From: M3007 sp038246345
GTDB lineage: Bacteria > Bacteroidota > Bacteroidia > Chitinophagales > Saprospiraceae
Reading direction: 5' to 3'
Assembly: GCA_038246345.1 (NCBI GenBank)
Contig: JBBRWA010000178.1
Location: forward strand, 1 to 12,648
Length of the DNA stretch: 12,648 nucleotides
In this document: positions 1 through 6,577 of the stretch, one piece after another
Numbering within the stretch: the stretch's first letter is position 1
Layout of the letters: every line of letters begins with the position of its first letter
Notes under the pieces: generated by a model
What the model saw: the letters and a program-made list of their open reading frames with translations, nothing else
Told to the model about the DNA's origin: nothing
Database searches by the model: none
Made by a program: the position numbers and the translations under genes

Positions 1-53
1 CTCATCACTCATCACTCATTCACTCATCACTCATCTCTCATCTCTCATCACTC
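1..53 (-). repeat. Heptamer tandem array abutting the fni stop codon
   Basis: Read on the minus strand (the direction of fni), this stretch is about seven and a half units of a degenerate heptamer, GAGTGAT or GAGAGAT, with one 8-base unit. The first unit begins with the last base of the fni TAG stop codon, so there is no spacer between gene and array. The array runs off the left edge of the window, so its full length is unknown. The same family recurs after bshA and again upstream of the TonB receptor gene. Because 7 is not a multiple of 3, each reading frame meets a TGA within the array. Confidence 0.9.
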
Positions 54-1099
54 TACCGTGCCGTTAAAAACGCATGCGCCAACTCCAATCCCCGCACCTG
101 TGATTGCACATAGCTTTGTAGTTCCTCATAATCTCCCTGTGCGTGTTTCAAAAAACCGGAAGCTTGTCCGTAAACGGCGGGCAAAGCAGATTTTTGGATC
201 AAATAATAGCCATCCAAAAAATCGCTGATGCCGCCTGAAATAATGAGCTGTCGGGTGCGGCAGGCATCGCCGAGATATTTTTGAAGGGTATTGGTCCAGT
301 CCAGCATCTCCGCAGCGGAATGACCCACAGTGCTGATTTTTTCAAAAACAAGCTGCCTTTGCGGGTCACTGCGCAGCAGTTCGAGCTTGGCAAAGTTGGT
401 GCCACCTGCTGCTGCGAACTCAATGGCTGCAAGCGGAAGTTTCAACAGTGCCTGCAAGCTTTTTGGCCCAAATCCTTGACCAACTTCTTTGACGATTATT
501 TTAAAATCAAACAGTTGCAAGAGTTCTTCAATTACTTCCAGGGGCGGGCGTTTGAAGCTGTCGCCTTCCGGTTGCATGGCTTCTTGCAAGGGGTTTACGT
601 GCACAATGAGGCCATCAGCCCGTAATTTATGCAGCAGTTCCGGGATGCGCTCGGCTTCTTTTTGGTCGAGCATTTTTTCCAGTTGTGCTGGCCCGAGATT
701 GGCAAAAAGCGGCAAGCTGTCGCCCAGTGTATCCCGCAGGTCAAAATCTGCAAAATGTGCGTCCGAATAGAGGAGTTGGCGGCAGGAACCTAAGCCCATC
801 CCCATGCCAAATTCTGCACAGGCGCGGGCGAGGCGGTGGTTTATTTTTCCGGCCTCAGACGTTCCGCCCGTCATGGAGGATACCCAAATAGGGCTGCGCA
901 ATGATTTCCCTAGAAAAGGAACTGGGGGCAAAGAACCTGGTAACGGGTGCGCCGCTAACATAGGCTCATAAAAAAAACGAGGGTCTAGTGCAGCACTTTC
1001 TACGCGGCTTTTAAAGGCCAGTGCAATGTGGTCGTGCTTGCGACTTGCAGCAGTAGGGTCGTCTGAGGGCAGTATCGGGTTGTTTTTTTTGGCAGCCAT
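53..1099 (-). CDS. fni: Type 2 isopentenyl-diphosphate delta-isomerase
   Basis: This enzyme interconverts isopentenyl and dimethylallyl diphosphate in the cytoplasm using reduced FMN and NAD(P)H, supplying isoprenoid precursors. The 348-residue protein has the usual family length and a TIM-barrel layout. Visible motifs are RKHDH (20-24), SSMTGG (74-79), GMGLGSCR (100-107), the substrate/Mg site NPLQEAMQPEGD (169-180), KEVGQGFG (204-211), GGTN (232-235) and ISGGI (287-291). After the last glycine pair the sequence departs from the common GGIRNGLD form and reads GGISDFLDGYYL, which I believe is a variant of this lineage (recalled, not checked). The ATG start puts about 19 residues before the RK motif, longer than many homologues, and lies only 7 bases from a good -7 element, so the mRNA may be leaderless. 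It is divergent from bshA. The GGGP-synthase-type gene further right is another isoprenoid-consuming enzyme but is not adjacent. Confidence 0.95.
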   Translation of the reverse strand: MAAKKNNPILPSDDPTAASRKHDHIALAFKSRVESAALDPRFFYEPMLAAHPLPGSLPPVPFLGKSLRSPIWVSSMTGGTSEAGKINHRLARACAEFGMGMGLGSCRQLLYSDAHFADFDLRDTLGDSLPLFANLGPAQLEKMLDQKEAERIPELLHKLRADGLIVHVNPLQEAMQPEGDSFKRPPLEVIEELLQLFDFKIIVKEVGQGFGPKSLQALLKLPLAAIEFAAAGGTNFAKLELLRSDPQRQLVFEKISTVGHSAAEMLDWTNTLQKYLGDACRTRQLIISGGISDFLDGYYLIQKSALPAVYGQASGFLKHAQGDYEELQSYVQSQVRGLELAHAFLTAR

Positions 1100-1106
1100 T
1101 TGCGCG

Positions 1107-1139
1107 CAAAGATATATAGAAGGTTGTGGAGGGAAACAA
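1107..1139 (-). promoter_or_regulatory. Probable promoter of fni (near-leaderless)
   Basis: On the minus strand TATCTTTG (1107-1114) matches the Bacteroidota -7 consensus TAnnTTTG exactly. A TTG lies 22 bases further upstream (1137-1139), slightly more distant than the common 19-21. Transcription would start roughly at 1100-1103, that is 0-4 bases before the ATG at 1099, so the transcript would have almost no 5' leader. Confidence 0.55.
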
Positions 1140-1222
1140 CAGAGTTGCCCTAAGGTTGAATCGTGCTGAACAAGTGTCGTTTAGGATATGTTGTGTCTGC
1201 GTTCGATAAAAAAATGTTTCAT

Positions 1223-1230
1223 TAAATTTG
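1223..1230 (+). promoter_or_regulatory. Candidate -7 element of bshA
   Basis: TAAATTTG matches the Bacteroidota -7 consensus TAnnTTTG. It sits 40 bases before the bshA ATG, giving a leader of roughly 30-35 bases. No clean TTTG is found at the expected -33 distance; the nearest resemblance is GTTCG at 1201-1205 with a 17-base gap. The call therefore rests on the -7 box alone. Confidence 0.4.
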
Positions 1231-1270
1231 AATTGTCGATTTTTGTCGGGAAACCATCAGCAGCATACTC

Positions 1271-2413
1271 ATGAAAATTGGCATAGTTTGTTACCCCACT
1301 TACGGCGGCTCGGGTGTTATCGCCACTGAACTTGGCCTTGGGCTTGCCCGGAAAGGGCATGAAATTCATTTTATTACCTACCGCCGCCCGGTGCGTTTGT
1401 CGCATTTTGAAGCCAACGTATTTTACCACGAGGTGGATAGCGAGGATTACCCATTATTTGAATACCCACCCTATGATACCGCTTTGGCCTCCAAAATTGT
1501 AGATGTGGTGCGCTACCAGAACCTCGACATCTTACATGTGCATTATGCCATCCCGCACGCAGCGGTAGCCTATATGGCCAAAAAAATTCTGTTGACTCAA
1601 GGGCGCTATTTACCCGTCGTCACCACCTTGCACGGCACCGATATTACCCTTGTGGGCAATAACCGCGCTTTTGCGCCAGTCGTAGAGTTTAGCATCAATA
1701 AAAGTGATGGCGTTACTGCAGTGTCACAAAGCTTGAAAGACGATACCCTCGCCTTGTTTAAAATTGAGCGCAACATCGAAGTCATCTACAATTTCATTGA
1801 TTTTGACCGCTTTAGGAAAACAGACAAGGAACATTTTAAAAAGCTCATTGCCCCTGACGGCGAACGTATCATTGCCCACACCTCCAATTTCAGGAAAGTG
1901 AAACGGGTGGAAGATGTGATCCTGATCTTCAAAAAGATTCATGACAAAGTACCCTCCAAGCTCCTGATGATCGGCGATGGCCCGGAACGGCAGAACTGCG
2001 AACGCCTTTGTCGCGAACTCGACCTCTGTGATGATGTTCGTTTTCTTGGAAAGCAAGATGCCATCGAAGAATTACTGGCAATATGCGATCTGTTTATTAT
2101 TCCTTCCGAAAGTGAGAGCTTCGGCTTGGCTGCCTTGGAAGCCATGGCATGTCAGGTGCCTGTCATCTCCTCCAACAGCGGCGGCCTGCCAGAAGTAAAC
2201 ATCGAAGGCGTTACAGGTTTTCTCAGTGATCCCGGCAACGTAGATGAAATGGCTAAAAATGCCATTACACTGTTGCAGGATGAGGAAATGCTGACCCAGT
2301 TTCGCGCCAATGCCCTAGCCCAGGCCCAACGCTTTGATATTGGAAATGTGTTGCCGCATTACGAGGCGTTTTACAAGGAGGTGTTGAAGAAGAGTGTCCA
2401 CAAAATTGAGTGA
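1271..2413 (+). CDS. bshA: N-acetyl-alpha-D-glucosaminyl L-malate synthase BshA
   Basis: BshA is the first enzyme of bacillithiol biosynthesis; it transfers GlcNAc from UDP-GlcNAc to L-malate in the cytoplasm. The 380-residue protein is full length for this GT4, GT-B-fold family. Diagnostic are the N-terminus MKIGIVCYPTYGGSGVIATE (1-20), FHEV-type FYHEVDSEDYPLF (51-63), HVHYAIPHA (89-97), TTLHGTDITLVG (118-129) and the C-terminal donor-site region around LLMIGDGPE (231-239) and PSESESFGLAALEAM (278-292). The start is the first ATG and fits family N-termini, with no evident Shine-Dalgarno sequence. The last codon (GAG) and stop (TGA) form the first unit of a downstream heptamer array. A decayed duplicate of the last ~130 bases lies 150 bases downstream. 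No bshB or bshC is in the window. Confidence 0.96.
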   Translation: MKIGIVCYPTYGGSGVIATELGLGLARKGHEIHFITYRRPVRLSHFEANVFYHEVDSEDYPLFEYPPYDTALASKIVDVVRYQNLDILHVHYAIPHAAVAYMAKKILLTQGRYLPVVTTLHGTDITLVGNNRAFAPVVEFSINKSDGVTAVSQSLKDDTLALFKIERNIEVIYNFIDFDRFRKTDKEHFKKLIAPDGERIIAHTSNFRKVKRVEDVILIFKKIHDKVPSKLLMIGDGPERQNCERLCRELDLCDDVRFLGKQDAIEELLAICDLFIIPSESESFGLAALEAMACQVPVISSNSGGLPEVNIEGVTGFLSDPGNVDEMAKNAITLLQDEEMLTQFRANALAQAQRFDIGNVLPHYEAFYKEVLKKSVHKIE

Positions 2414-2462
2414 TGAGTTATGAGTTATAAGTTATGAGTTATGAGTTATGAGTTATGAGTTT
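2408..2462 (+). repeat. Heptamer tandem array overlapping the bshA stop
   Basis: Units are GAGTGAT (2408), GAGTTAT (2415, 2422), AAGTTAT (2429), GAGTTAT (2436, 2443, 2450) and a partial GAGTTTG (2457). The first unit contains the last bshA codon and its TGA stop. The orientation relative to the gene is the same as in the array after fni. This is a low-complexity short tandem repeat, similar in style to the heptamer STRR repeats known from cyanobacteria. Confidence 0.93.
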
Positions 2463-2497
2463 GCACGACGTTTGTGTTTTACTGTAGAATTGTTTTC

Positions 2498-2532
2498 CAG
2501 CACCTGAATTCTGGATTGGATAAAAGGTGCTG
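2498..2532. repeat. Short inverted repeat
   Basis: CAGCACCT (2498-2505) and AGGTGCTG (2525-2532) form a perfect 8-bp stem with a 19-base loop. No T-tract follows on either strand, so it is not a convincing terminator. It overlaps the left edge of the bshA tail remnant. The rest of 2463-2517 shows nothing recognisable. Confidence 0.5.
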
Positions 2533-2646
2533 AGTTTCGCGACGATTCCTTACTTGGCCCGACTTTTCAATATTGAAAATGTGCTGCCGCATTACAAGGC
2601 GTATTACAAGAAGGTGTTGAAACGGATTGCACACAAAGTTGAATAA
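2518..2646 (+). pseudogene. Degraded duplicate of the bshA 3' end
   Basis: The last 28 codons plus stop (2560-2646) align without gaps to the 3' end of bshA (2327-2413). About 68 of 87 bases and 17 of 28 residues are identical, including the shared NVLPHY and the KVLK block; the remnant ends in KVE and TAA where bshA ends in KIE and TGA. Upstream, a weaker match around TTTCGCG (2534-2540 against 2309-2315) continues after a 2-base deletion that breaks the frame, and similarity fades near 2518. There is no start codon or catalytic region, so this is a non-functional tail. It could be a leftover of a tandem duplication or the trace of a recombination at the gene end. The many non-synonymous changes indicate an old, unconstrained copy. 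Confidence 0.82.
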
Positions 2647-2681
2647 ATATGGGATGTTATCAGGTTCCCATCCTCAACCCA

Positions 2682-2800
2682 ACGCACGTAGGGGCGACCC
2701 TCGTGGTCGCCCAGCACAATGCGGTTATCCCGGCCATTCGGGGCAACCATTGGGGCGACCATTCAGGGCGACTACAAGGGTCGCCCCTAAGTGCCAGCGT
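2682..2800. repeat. GTAGGGGCGACC-type palindromic repeat element
   Basis: The arms 2689-2712 (starting TAGGGGCGACCC) and 2766-2789 (ending GGGTCGCCCCTA) are inverted copies matching at 22 of 24 positions. Weaker similarity continues outward (ACGCACG left, GTGCCAGCGT right). The interior holds two tandem 12-mers, GGGGCAACCATT (2740-2751) and GGGGCGACCATT (2752-2763). From memory this resembles a dispersed intergenic repeat seen in many unrelated bacteria, whose chance translations read VGATLVVAQ. It has no coding capacity and would be a MITE- or REP-like element. Confidence 0.75.
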
Positions 2801-2892
2801 TACAACCTTTAATGCATCCCGATCATTGACTTGGCTGCATTCCCCAACCAAATTACCCAAGAATTTGGTGCTGAAAAACCAACGTCCTGCCC
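2801..2892. other. Intergenic stretch without recognisable content
   Basis: Between the palindromic repeat and the next heptamer array I see no promoter, hairpin with T-tract or recognisable gene remnant. The short open frames that cross this stretch on both strands run through the repeat sequences and are most likely chance. Confidence 0.5.
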
Positions 2893-2948
2893 ACTCATCA
2901 CTCATAACTCATCACTCATCACTCATAACTCATCACTCATCACTCAAT
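2893..2948 (-). repeat. Third heptamer array, opposite orientation
   Basis: Eight ACTCATC/ACTCATA units run from 2893, the last one imperfect (ACTCAAT). Read on the minus strand they are the same GAGTGAT/GAGTTAT family as at 1-53 and 2408-2462. Relative to the array after bshA this copy is inverted, so the island 2463-2892 is bracketed by inverted heptamer arrays. No gene ends here on the minus strand. Confidence 0.92.
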
Positions 2949-2992
2949 AAAAACGGTTCACCCCCACGATCCTACAGTTCACCAGTTTTTGC

Positions 2993-3023
2993 TTTGTCCT
3001 TCGTTCGTTCGGTGGGAAATTTG
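2993..3023 (+). promoter_or_regulatory. Probable promoter of the TonB-dependent receptor gene
   Basis: TTTG (2993-2996) and GAAATTTG (3016-3023) are separated by 19 bases. This matches the Bacteroidota -33 TTTG and -7 TAnnTTTG arrangement, with one deviation (G for T at the first -7 position). Transcription would begin near 3028-3030, leaving a leader of about 23 bases before the ATG at 3053. Confidence 0.55.
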
Positions 3024-3052
3024 TCCCATCATTCATAAAAAACGAACAGACA

Positions 3053-5473
3053 ATGCAAGCAAAAACACTCTGGAGTATTCTCCTACTGCTTATTTTCCCT
3101 TTTTTACTTTTTTCCCAATCCCAAACCTTGCGCGGTACGGTCATGGACAAACAGTCGGAAACACCGCTGATTGGGGCGACCATTCAGTTGTTAAACTTAT
3201 CGGCCGATGCTGGCGAACAGTTATCTGGTACGGGCGCAATTTCTGATGTCAATGGCATCTTTACCATCAAAAACGTGCCAGTGGGACGGCAGGCACTCCG
3301 CATTTCGTATTTGGGCTACGAGCCACAAACCATGTCGAATATTCTTGTGACAGCTGGCAAGGAGGTGTTGCTGGATGTCCGCTTGGAAGAAGCCTTCAAT
3401 AAAATGAACGAAGTTGTGGTGACGGCTAAGTCTGATAAAGACAAGCCGATGAACGAGCTGGCCACGGTGTCGGCGCGGCAGTTCAACACCGAGGAGGTGC
3501 GACGTTATTCGGGCGGCAGAAGCGATGTGGCCAAGCTGGTCGCCAATTTCGCCGGCGTAGCCGCCAACAACGATGCCCGCAACGACATCATCATCCGGGG
3601 TAATTCCCCAACCGGAGTGCTTTGGCGCTTGGAAGGTATTCCAATCCCAAACCCCAACCACTATTCCACTTTAGGGACAACAGGAGGACCAGTGTCGGCC
3701 CTCAATCCAAACATGATTGGCAATTCAGACTTCCTGACCAGTGCATTTCCGGCGGAATATGGCAATGCCACTGCGGGTGTTTTTGACATCAACATGCGCA
3801 CCGGAAACGAAGAAAAAGTAGAGTACACTGCTCAGGTGGGCGCTTTTTCGGGCCTTGAAGGCTTGATAGAAGGCCCGCTGAACAAGAAAAACAACGGCTC
3901 GTTTGTAGTAGCGTACCGGCATTCATTTGCTGAGGTTGCCCAGGCCGCTGGATTGAATGTGGGCACCACAGCCGCGCCCAAGTACAAGGATTTATCGTTC
4001 AACGTTGATTTTGGCAATACAAAATGGGGGAAAATCTCCGTCTTTGGTATAGGCGGCTGGAGCGGAATTGATTTTCTGGGCAATGACATTGATACCACAG
4101 ATCTGTTTGCGAACCCTAACCAAAATGCATACAATGTATCAAAATTTGGGGTGGTCGGCCTGAAACACAACTTGCTGCTGAACGACCATTCCTATATCCG
4201 TACAGTAATGAGTACTTCTTTTGCGGGCAATACTTTTAACACCGAGGATTTGAAGCGGACGGACGACGATGGTAGCTTGTTTAAACTGCTGGATGTCAGC
4301 GATGAATCCACAACATACAGATTATCAAGTTACTACAATAATAAATTAAGCAATCGCCTGACTTTGCGCACGGGCTTTTTGCTCCAGAACCAGCACCTCA
4401 ATACCTATGTAAATACCCGGGAATACACACCCGATTTGGATGGAGACGGCAAGCCGGATTGGTTTAGTCAGCGCGATTTCAATGGGAACTTTGCCCAGGG
4501 CGAGGTTTATGCCCAAACACAATACCGCATCGCCGAGCGGCTTACCCTGAATGCTGGTCTGCATTCCCTGTATTTCCATGAAACTGAAAACTTCGCGGTA
4601 GAGCCTCGTGCGGCCATTAACTGGCAACCGGCACCCAAGCACCGTTTCAATGTAGGCTACGGCATGCACAACCAAACCCAGCCACTCCCGGTATTCCTTT
4701 TCCGCGAGCGGCAATCAGATGGGACCTTCCTGGAAACCAACAATGACCTTGGTTTTACCCGCAGCCAGCACTTGGTATTGGGCTATGATTTCAAACCATC
4801 TGATAGTTGGCGCATTAAAGCGGAAACCTACTACCAATGGCTTTCTGGTGTGCCTGTGGATGCCTTTCCAAGCAGTTTTTCCATGTTGAATACGGGTGCA
4901 GATTTTGTGTTTCCCGAAAAAAACAACCTTGTCAATGATGGCACCGGCCAAAATCTGGGCTTTGAATTGACAGCTGAAAAGTTCTTCAGCAGGGGCTGGT
5001 ATAGTTTGGTGACCTTGAGCGTGTTCGATTCCCAATACAAAGGGTCTGATGGGGTGGCGCGCAGCACGGCTTTTGATGGCGGTTATGTGTTCAATGTACT
5101 GGGTGGCAGGGAAATCAAACTCGGCAACAGCGGCCGCAGATACCTGACTTTTGATACCAAACTGACCGCAGCCGGTGGTCGCCCGTACACACCTGTAAAC
5201 CTGGATGCTAGTCGGGCCGCAGGACAAGAAGTGTTGAATGATCAGCTAGCGTACAGCGAGCGCATCGACGATTATTTCCGTTGGGATGTGAAGCTTGGTT
5301 TTCGCCTAAACAGCAACAAACGCAAGATGTCCCAAACCTTTTTCCTTGATTTACAGAATGTGACGAACAACAAAAACGTGTTTTCCATGAAGTACAATGA
5401 AGTGTATCAAAACGTGGGCAAAACCTATCAGATTGGCTTTTTCCCCGATGTGCTGTACCGAATTGAGTTTTAA
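3053..5473 (+). CDS. TonB-dependent outer-membrane receptor with carboxypeptidase-regulatory-like domain
   Basis: An 806-residue outer-membrane transporter of unknown substrate. In order: a signal peptide (about 1-24, hydrophobic core LLLLIFPFLLF, then SQSQ); a CarboxypepD-reg-like beta-sandwich (about 26-112, with TPLIGATI, SDVNGIFTIKNVPVG and ISYLGYE); a stretch NEVVVTA typical of the TonB-box position (119-125); a plug domain (about 140-250, with NDIIIRGNSPTGVLWRLEGI and FPAEYGNATAGVFDI); and a beta-barrel to the terminal phenylalanine of YRIEF. A DLDGDGKPDW stretch in a loop looks like an acidic metal-binding loop. No SusD-like partner follows, so a glycan-uptake SusCD pair is unlikely; this resembles single receptors for peptides, metals or siderophores. 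The signal-peptide position supports the ATG chosen. The stop is followed, in the same frame, by a tail fragment of a TonB transducer gene. Confidence 0.95.
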   Translation: MQAKTLWSILLLLIFPFLLFSQSQTLRGTVMDKQSETPLIGATIQLLNLSADAGEQLSGTGAISDVNGIFTIKNVPVGRQALRISYLGYEPQTMSNILVTAGKEVLLDVRLEEAFNKMNEVVVTAKSDKDKPMNELATVSARQFNTEEVRRYSGGRSDVAKLVANFAGVAANNDARNDIIIRGNSPTGVLWRLEGIPIPNPNHYSTLGTTGGPVSALNPNMIGNSDFLTSAFPAEYGNATAGVFDINMRTGNEEKVEYTAQVGAFSGLEGLIEGPLNKKNNGSFVVAYRHSFAEVAQAAGLNVGTTAAPKYKDLSFNVDFGNTKWGKISVFGIGGWSGIDFLGNDIDTTDLFANPNQNAYNVSKFGVVGLKHNLLLNDHSYIRTVMSTSFAGNTFNTEDLKRTDDDGSLFKLLDVSDESTTYRLSSYYNNKLSNRLTLRTGFLLQNQHLNTYVNTREYTPDLDGDGKPDWFSQRDFNGNFAQGEVYAQTQYRIAERLTLNAGLHSLYFHETENFAVEPRAAINWQPAPKHRFNVGYGMHNQTQPLPVFLFRERQSDGTFLETNNDLGFTRSQHLVLGYDFKPSDSWRIKAETYYQWLSGVPVDAFPSSFSMLNTGADFVFPEKNNLVNDGTGQNLGFELTAEKFFSRGWYSLVTLSVFDSQYKGSDGVARSTAFDGGYVFNVLGGREIKLGNSGRRYLTFDTKLTAAGGRPYTPVNLDASRAAGQEVLNDQLAYSERIDDYFRWDVKLGFRLNSNKRKMSQTFFLDLQNVTNNKNVFSMKYNEVYQNVGKTYQIGFFPDVLYRIEF

Positions 5474-5593
5474 AGATGCGACGAGACGGTAATGGAGCTT
5501 GTCTCCAATATGCCCAATTGGTTGCCAGCCATCAAAAATGGAGAGAAAGTGGCGCAAAAGGTGTTTATTCGCATTCGTTTTAAGTTGGAGTAG
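5474..5593 (+). pseudogene. Remnant of a TonB energy-transducer C-terminus
   Basis: Translated in the frame of the receptor just upstream, the bases after its TAA read RCDETVMELVSNMPNW, then LPAIKNGEKV, and end with FIRIRFKLE and a TAG. This matches the end of Bacteroidota TonB proteins as I know them (CxEEAL.VV..MPKWKPG.QNGKPV....PI.FKL). Only about the last 40 residues remain; the membrane anchor, the proline-rich linker and most of the C-terminal fold are missing. An internal ATG at 5492 could give a 33-residue peptide, but with no membrane anchor it could not work as TonB. It is most likely the relic of a tonB gene that once lay next to the receptor. The short length limits certainty. Confidence 0.68.
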
Positions 5594-5632
5594 GCGTTCA
5601 GTAACAAATTACTTATTCCTAAAACATTTTTT

Positions 5633-6577
5633 ATGCAACCATATACCCTTATCGGCGCAGGCGGTGCCATTGGCACGCCCCTCGCGCAAGAATTGATTCA
5701 GAATGGCGGAGCAGTCAGGCTTTTATCACGTTCTGGTTTTCAAATGGACGGGGCAGAATCCCGGAAAACAGATGTATTCAATCAAGTGGAGTTAACAGAA
5801 TCCATTCGAGGCTCAAAAGTCGCCTTTTTGCTTGTAGGGTTGGATTACAATACCAAGCTTTGGCAGGAAAAATGGCCAATTGTGATGCAAAATACCTTGA
5901 ATGCTTGTGCCGAAACGGGTGTGCCATTAATTTTCTTCGACAATGTGTACATGTATGGCCCTGTAGACGGAAAGATGACGGAAGAAACGCCTTTTAAACC
6001 AAGCAGTAAAAAAGGCGTGGTGCGGGCTCAAGTAGCCAATATGTTGCTGGAAGCTGTTAAAAAAGGTACGGTCAGGGCCAGTATTGCTCGATCGGCTGAT
6101 TTTTATGGGCCGCATGCCGATAAGACAAGTATGTTTTATCAGACGGTGATCAAAAATTTGGCAGAAGGGAAAAAGGCGCAGTGGCTCGGCAATTCTGCTA
6201 TGCCGCATTCCATGTCCTACACACTTGACTGCGCTCGCGCCCTGGTACTGCTGGCCAACGATCCCACGTCTTTTAACCAAACATGGCACCTGCCTACCTA
6301 CAACCCACCGCCGTCGCCTATTGATTTGGTTAAAATAGCCGCAAAAGCCTTGGGCGTTCCGTATAAAGGGGTACAAGCAGCACCTAAGTTTTTAGTGCGG
6401 CTTTTGGGCTTATTCATCCCGATTATGAAAGAGATGGTGGAAATGATCTATCAAAATGAGCGGGAATACTGGTTTGATTCCAGTAAATTTGAAAGTCGCT
6501 ATAATTTTAAACCAACGGATTATGAGCATGGAATCAACGAAACCATGCGTTTTTTCAACCTCATTAAACCAGCTTGA
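5633..6577 (+). CDS. Atypical SDR, NAD-dependent epimerase/dehydratase-like protein
   Basis: A 314-residue cytoplasmic Rossmann-fold protein of the extended/atypical short-chain dehydrogenase group. The dinucleotide site is LIGAGGAIG near the N-terminus (G8, G11, G14). The segment FFDNVYMYGP (101-110) and FYGP (157-160) fit extended SDRs that act on nucleotide sugars or similar carbonyl substrates. The YxxxK catalytic pair is not evident: Tyr106/Tyr108 are present but no Lys follows at +4, so catalysis may be altered or the protein may be a binding or regulatory member. The substrate is unknown. No good promoter is seen in the 39 bases before it. Its TGA overlaps the ATG of the histidine kinase (TGATG), so it is probably co-transcribed and translationally coupled with the two-component pair. 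Possible roles are a sensor-linked enzyme or a general sugar or quinone reductase. Confidence 0.88.
   Translation: MQPYTLIGAGGAIGTPLAQELIQNGGAVRLLSRSGFQMDGAESRKTDVFNQVELTESIRGSKVAFLLVGLDYNTKLWQEKWPIVMQNTLNACAETGVPLIFFDNVYMYGPVDGKMTEETPFKPSSKKGVVRAQVANMLLEAVKKGTVRASIARSADFYGPHADKTSMFYQTVIKNLAEGKKAQWLGNSAMPHSMSYTLDCARALVLLANDPTSFNQTWHLPTYNPPPSPIDLVKIAAKALGVPYKGVQAAPKFLVRLLGLFIPIMKEMVEMIYQNEREYWFDSSKFESRYNFKPTDYEHGINETMRFFNLIKPA

Noticed and set aside
2498..2532. Terminator for bshA
   Set aside because: The 8-bp stem has a 19-base loop and no following T-tract, so it is listed only as an inverted repeat.
2627..3038. Overlapping open frames of 61 and 129 codons on the plus strand and 81 codons on the minus strand (2660-2905)
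   Set aside because: They are translations of the palindromic repeat and, in the longest frame, the heptamer array; the resulting VGATLVVAQ and LITHHSSLITHH strings are repeat artefacts, not proteins.
3221..5227. Antisense open frames of 110-170 codons within the receptor gene
   Set aside because: They lie opposite a clearly coding frame, have no recognisable motifs, and are expected by chance in moderately GC-rich genes.
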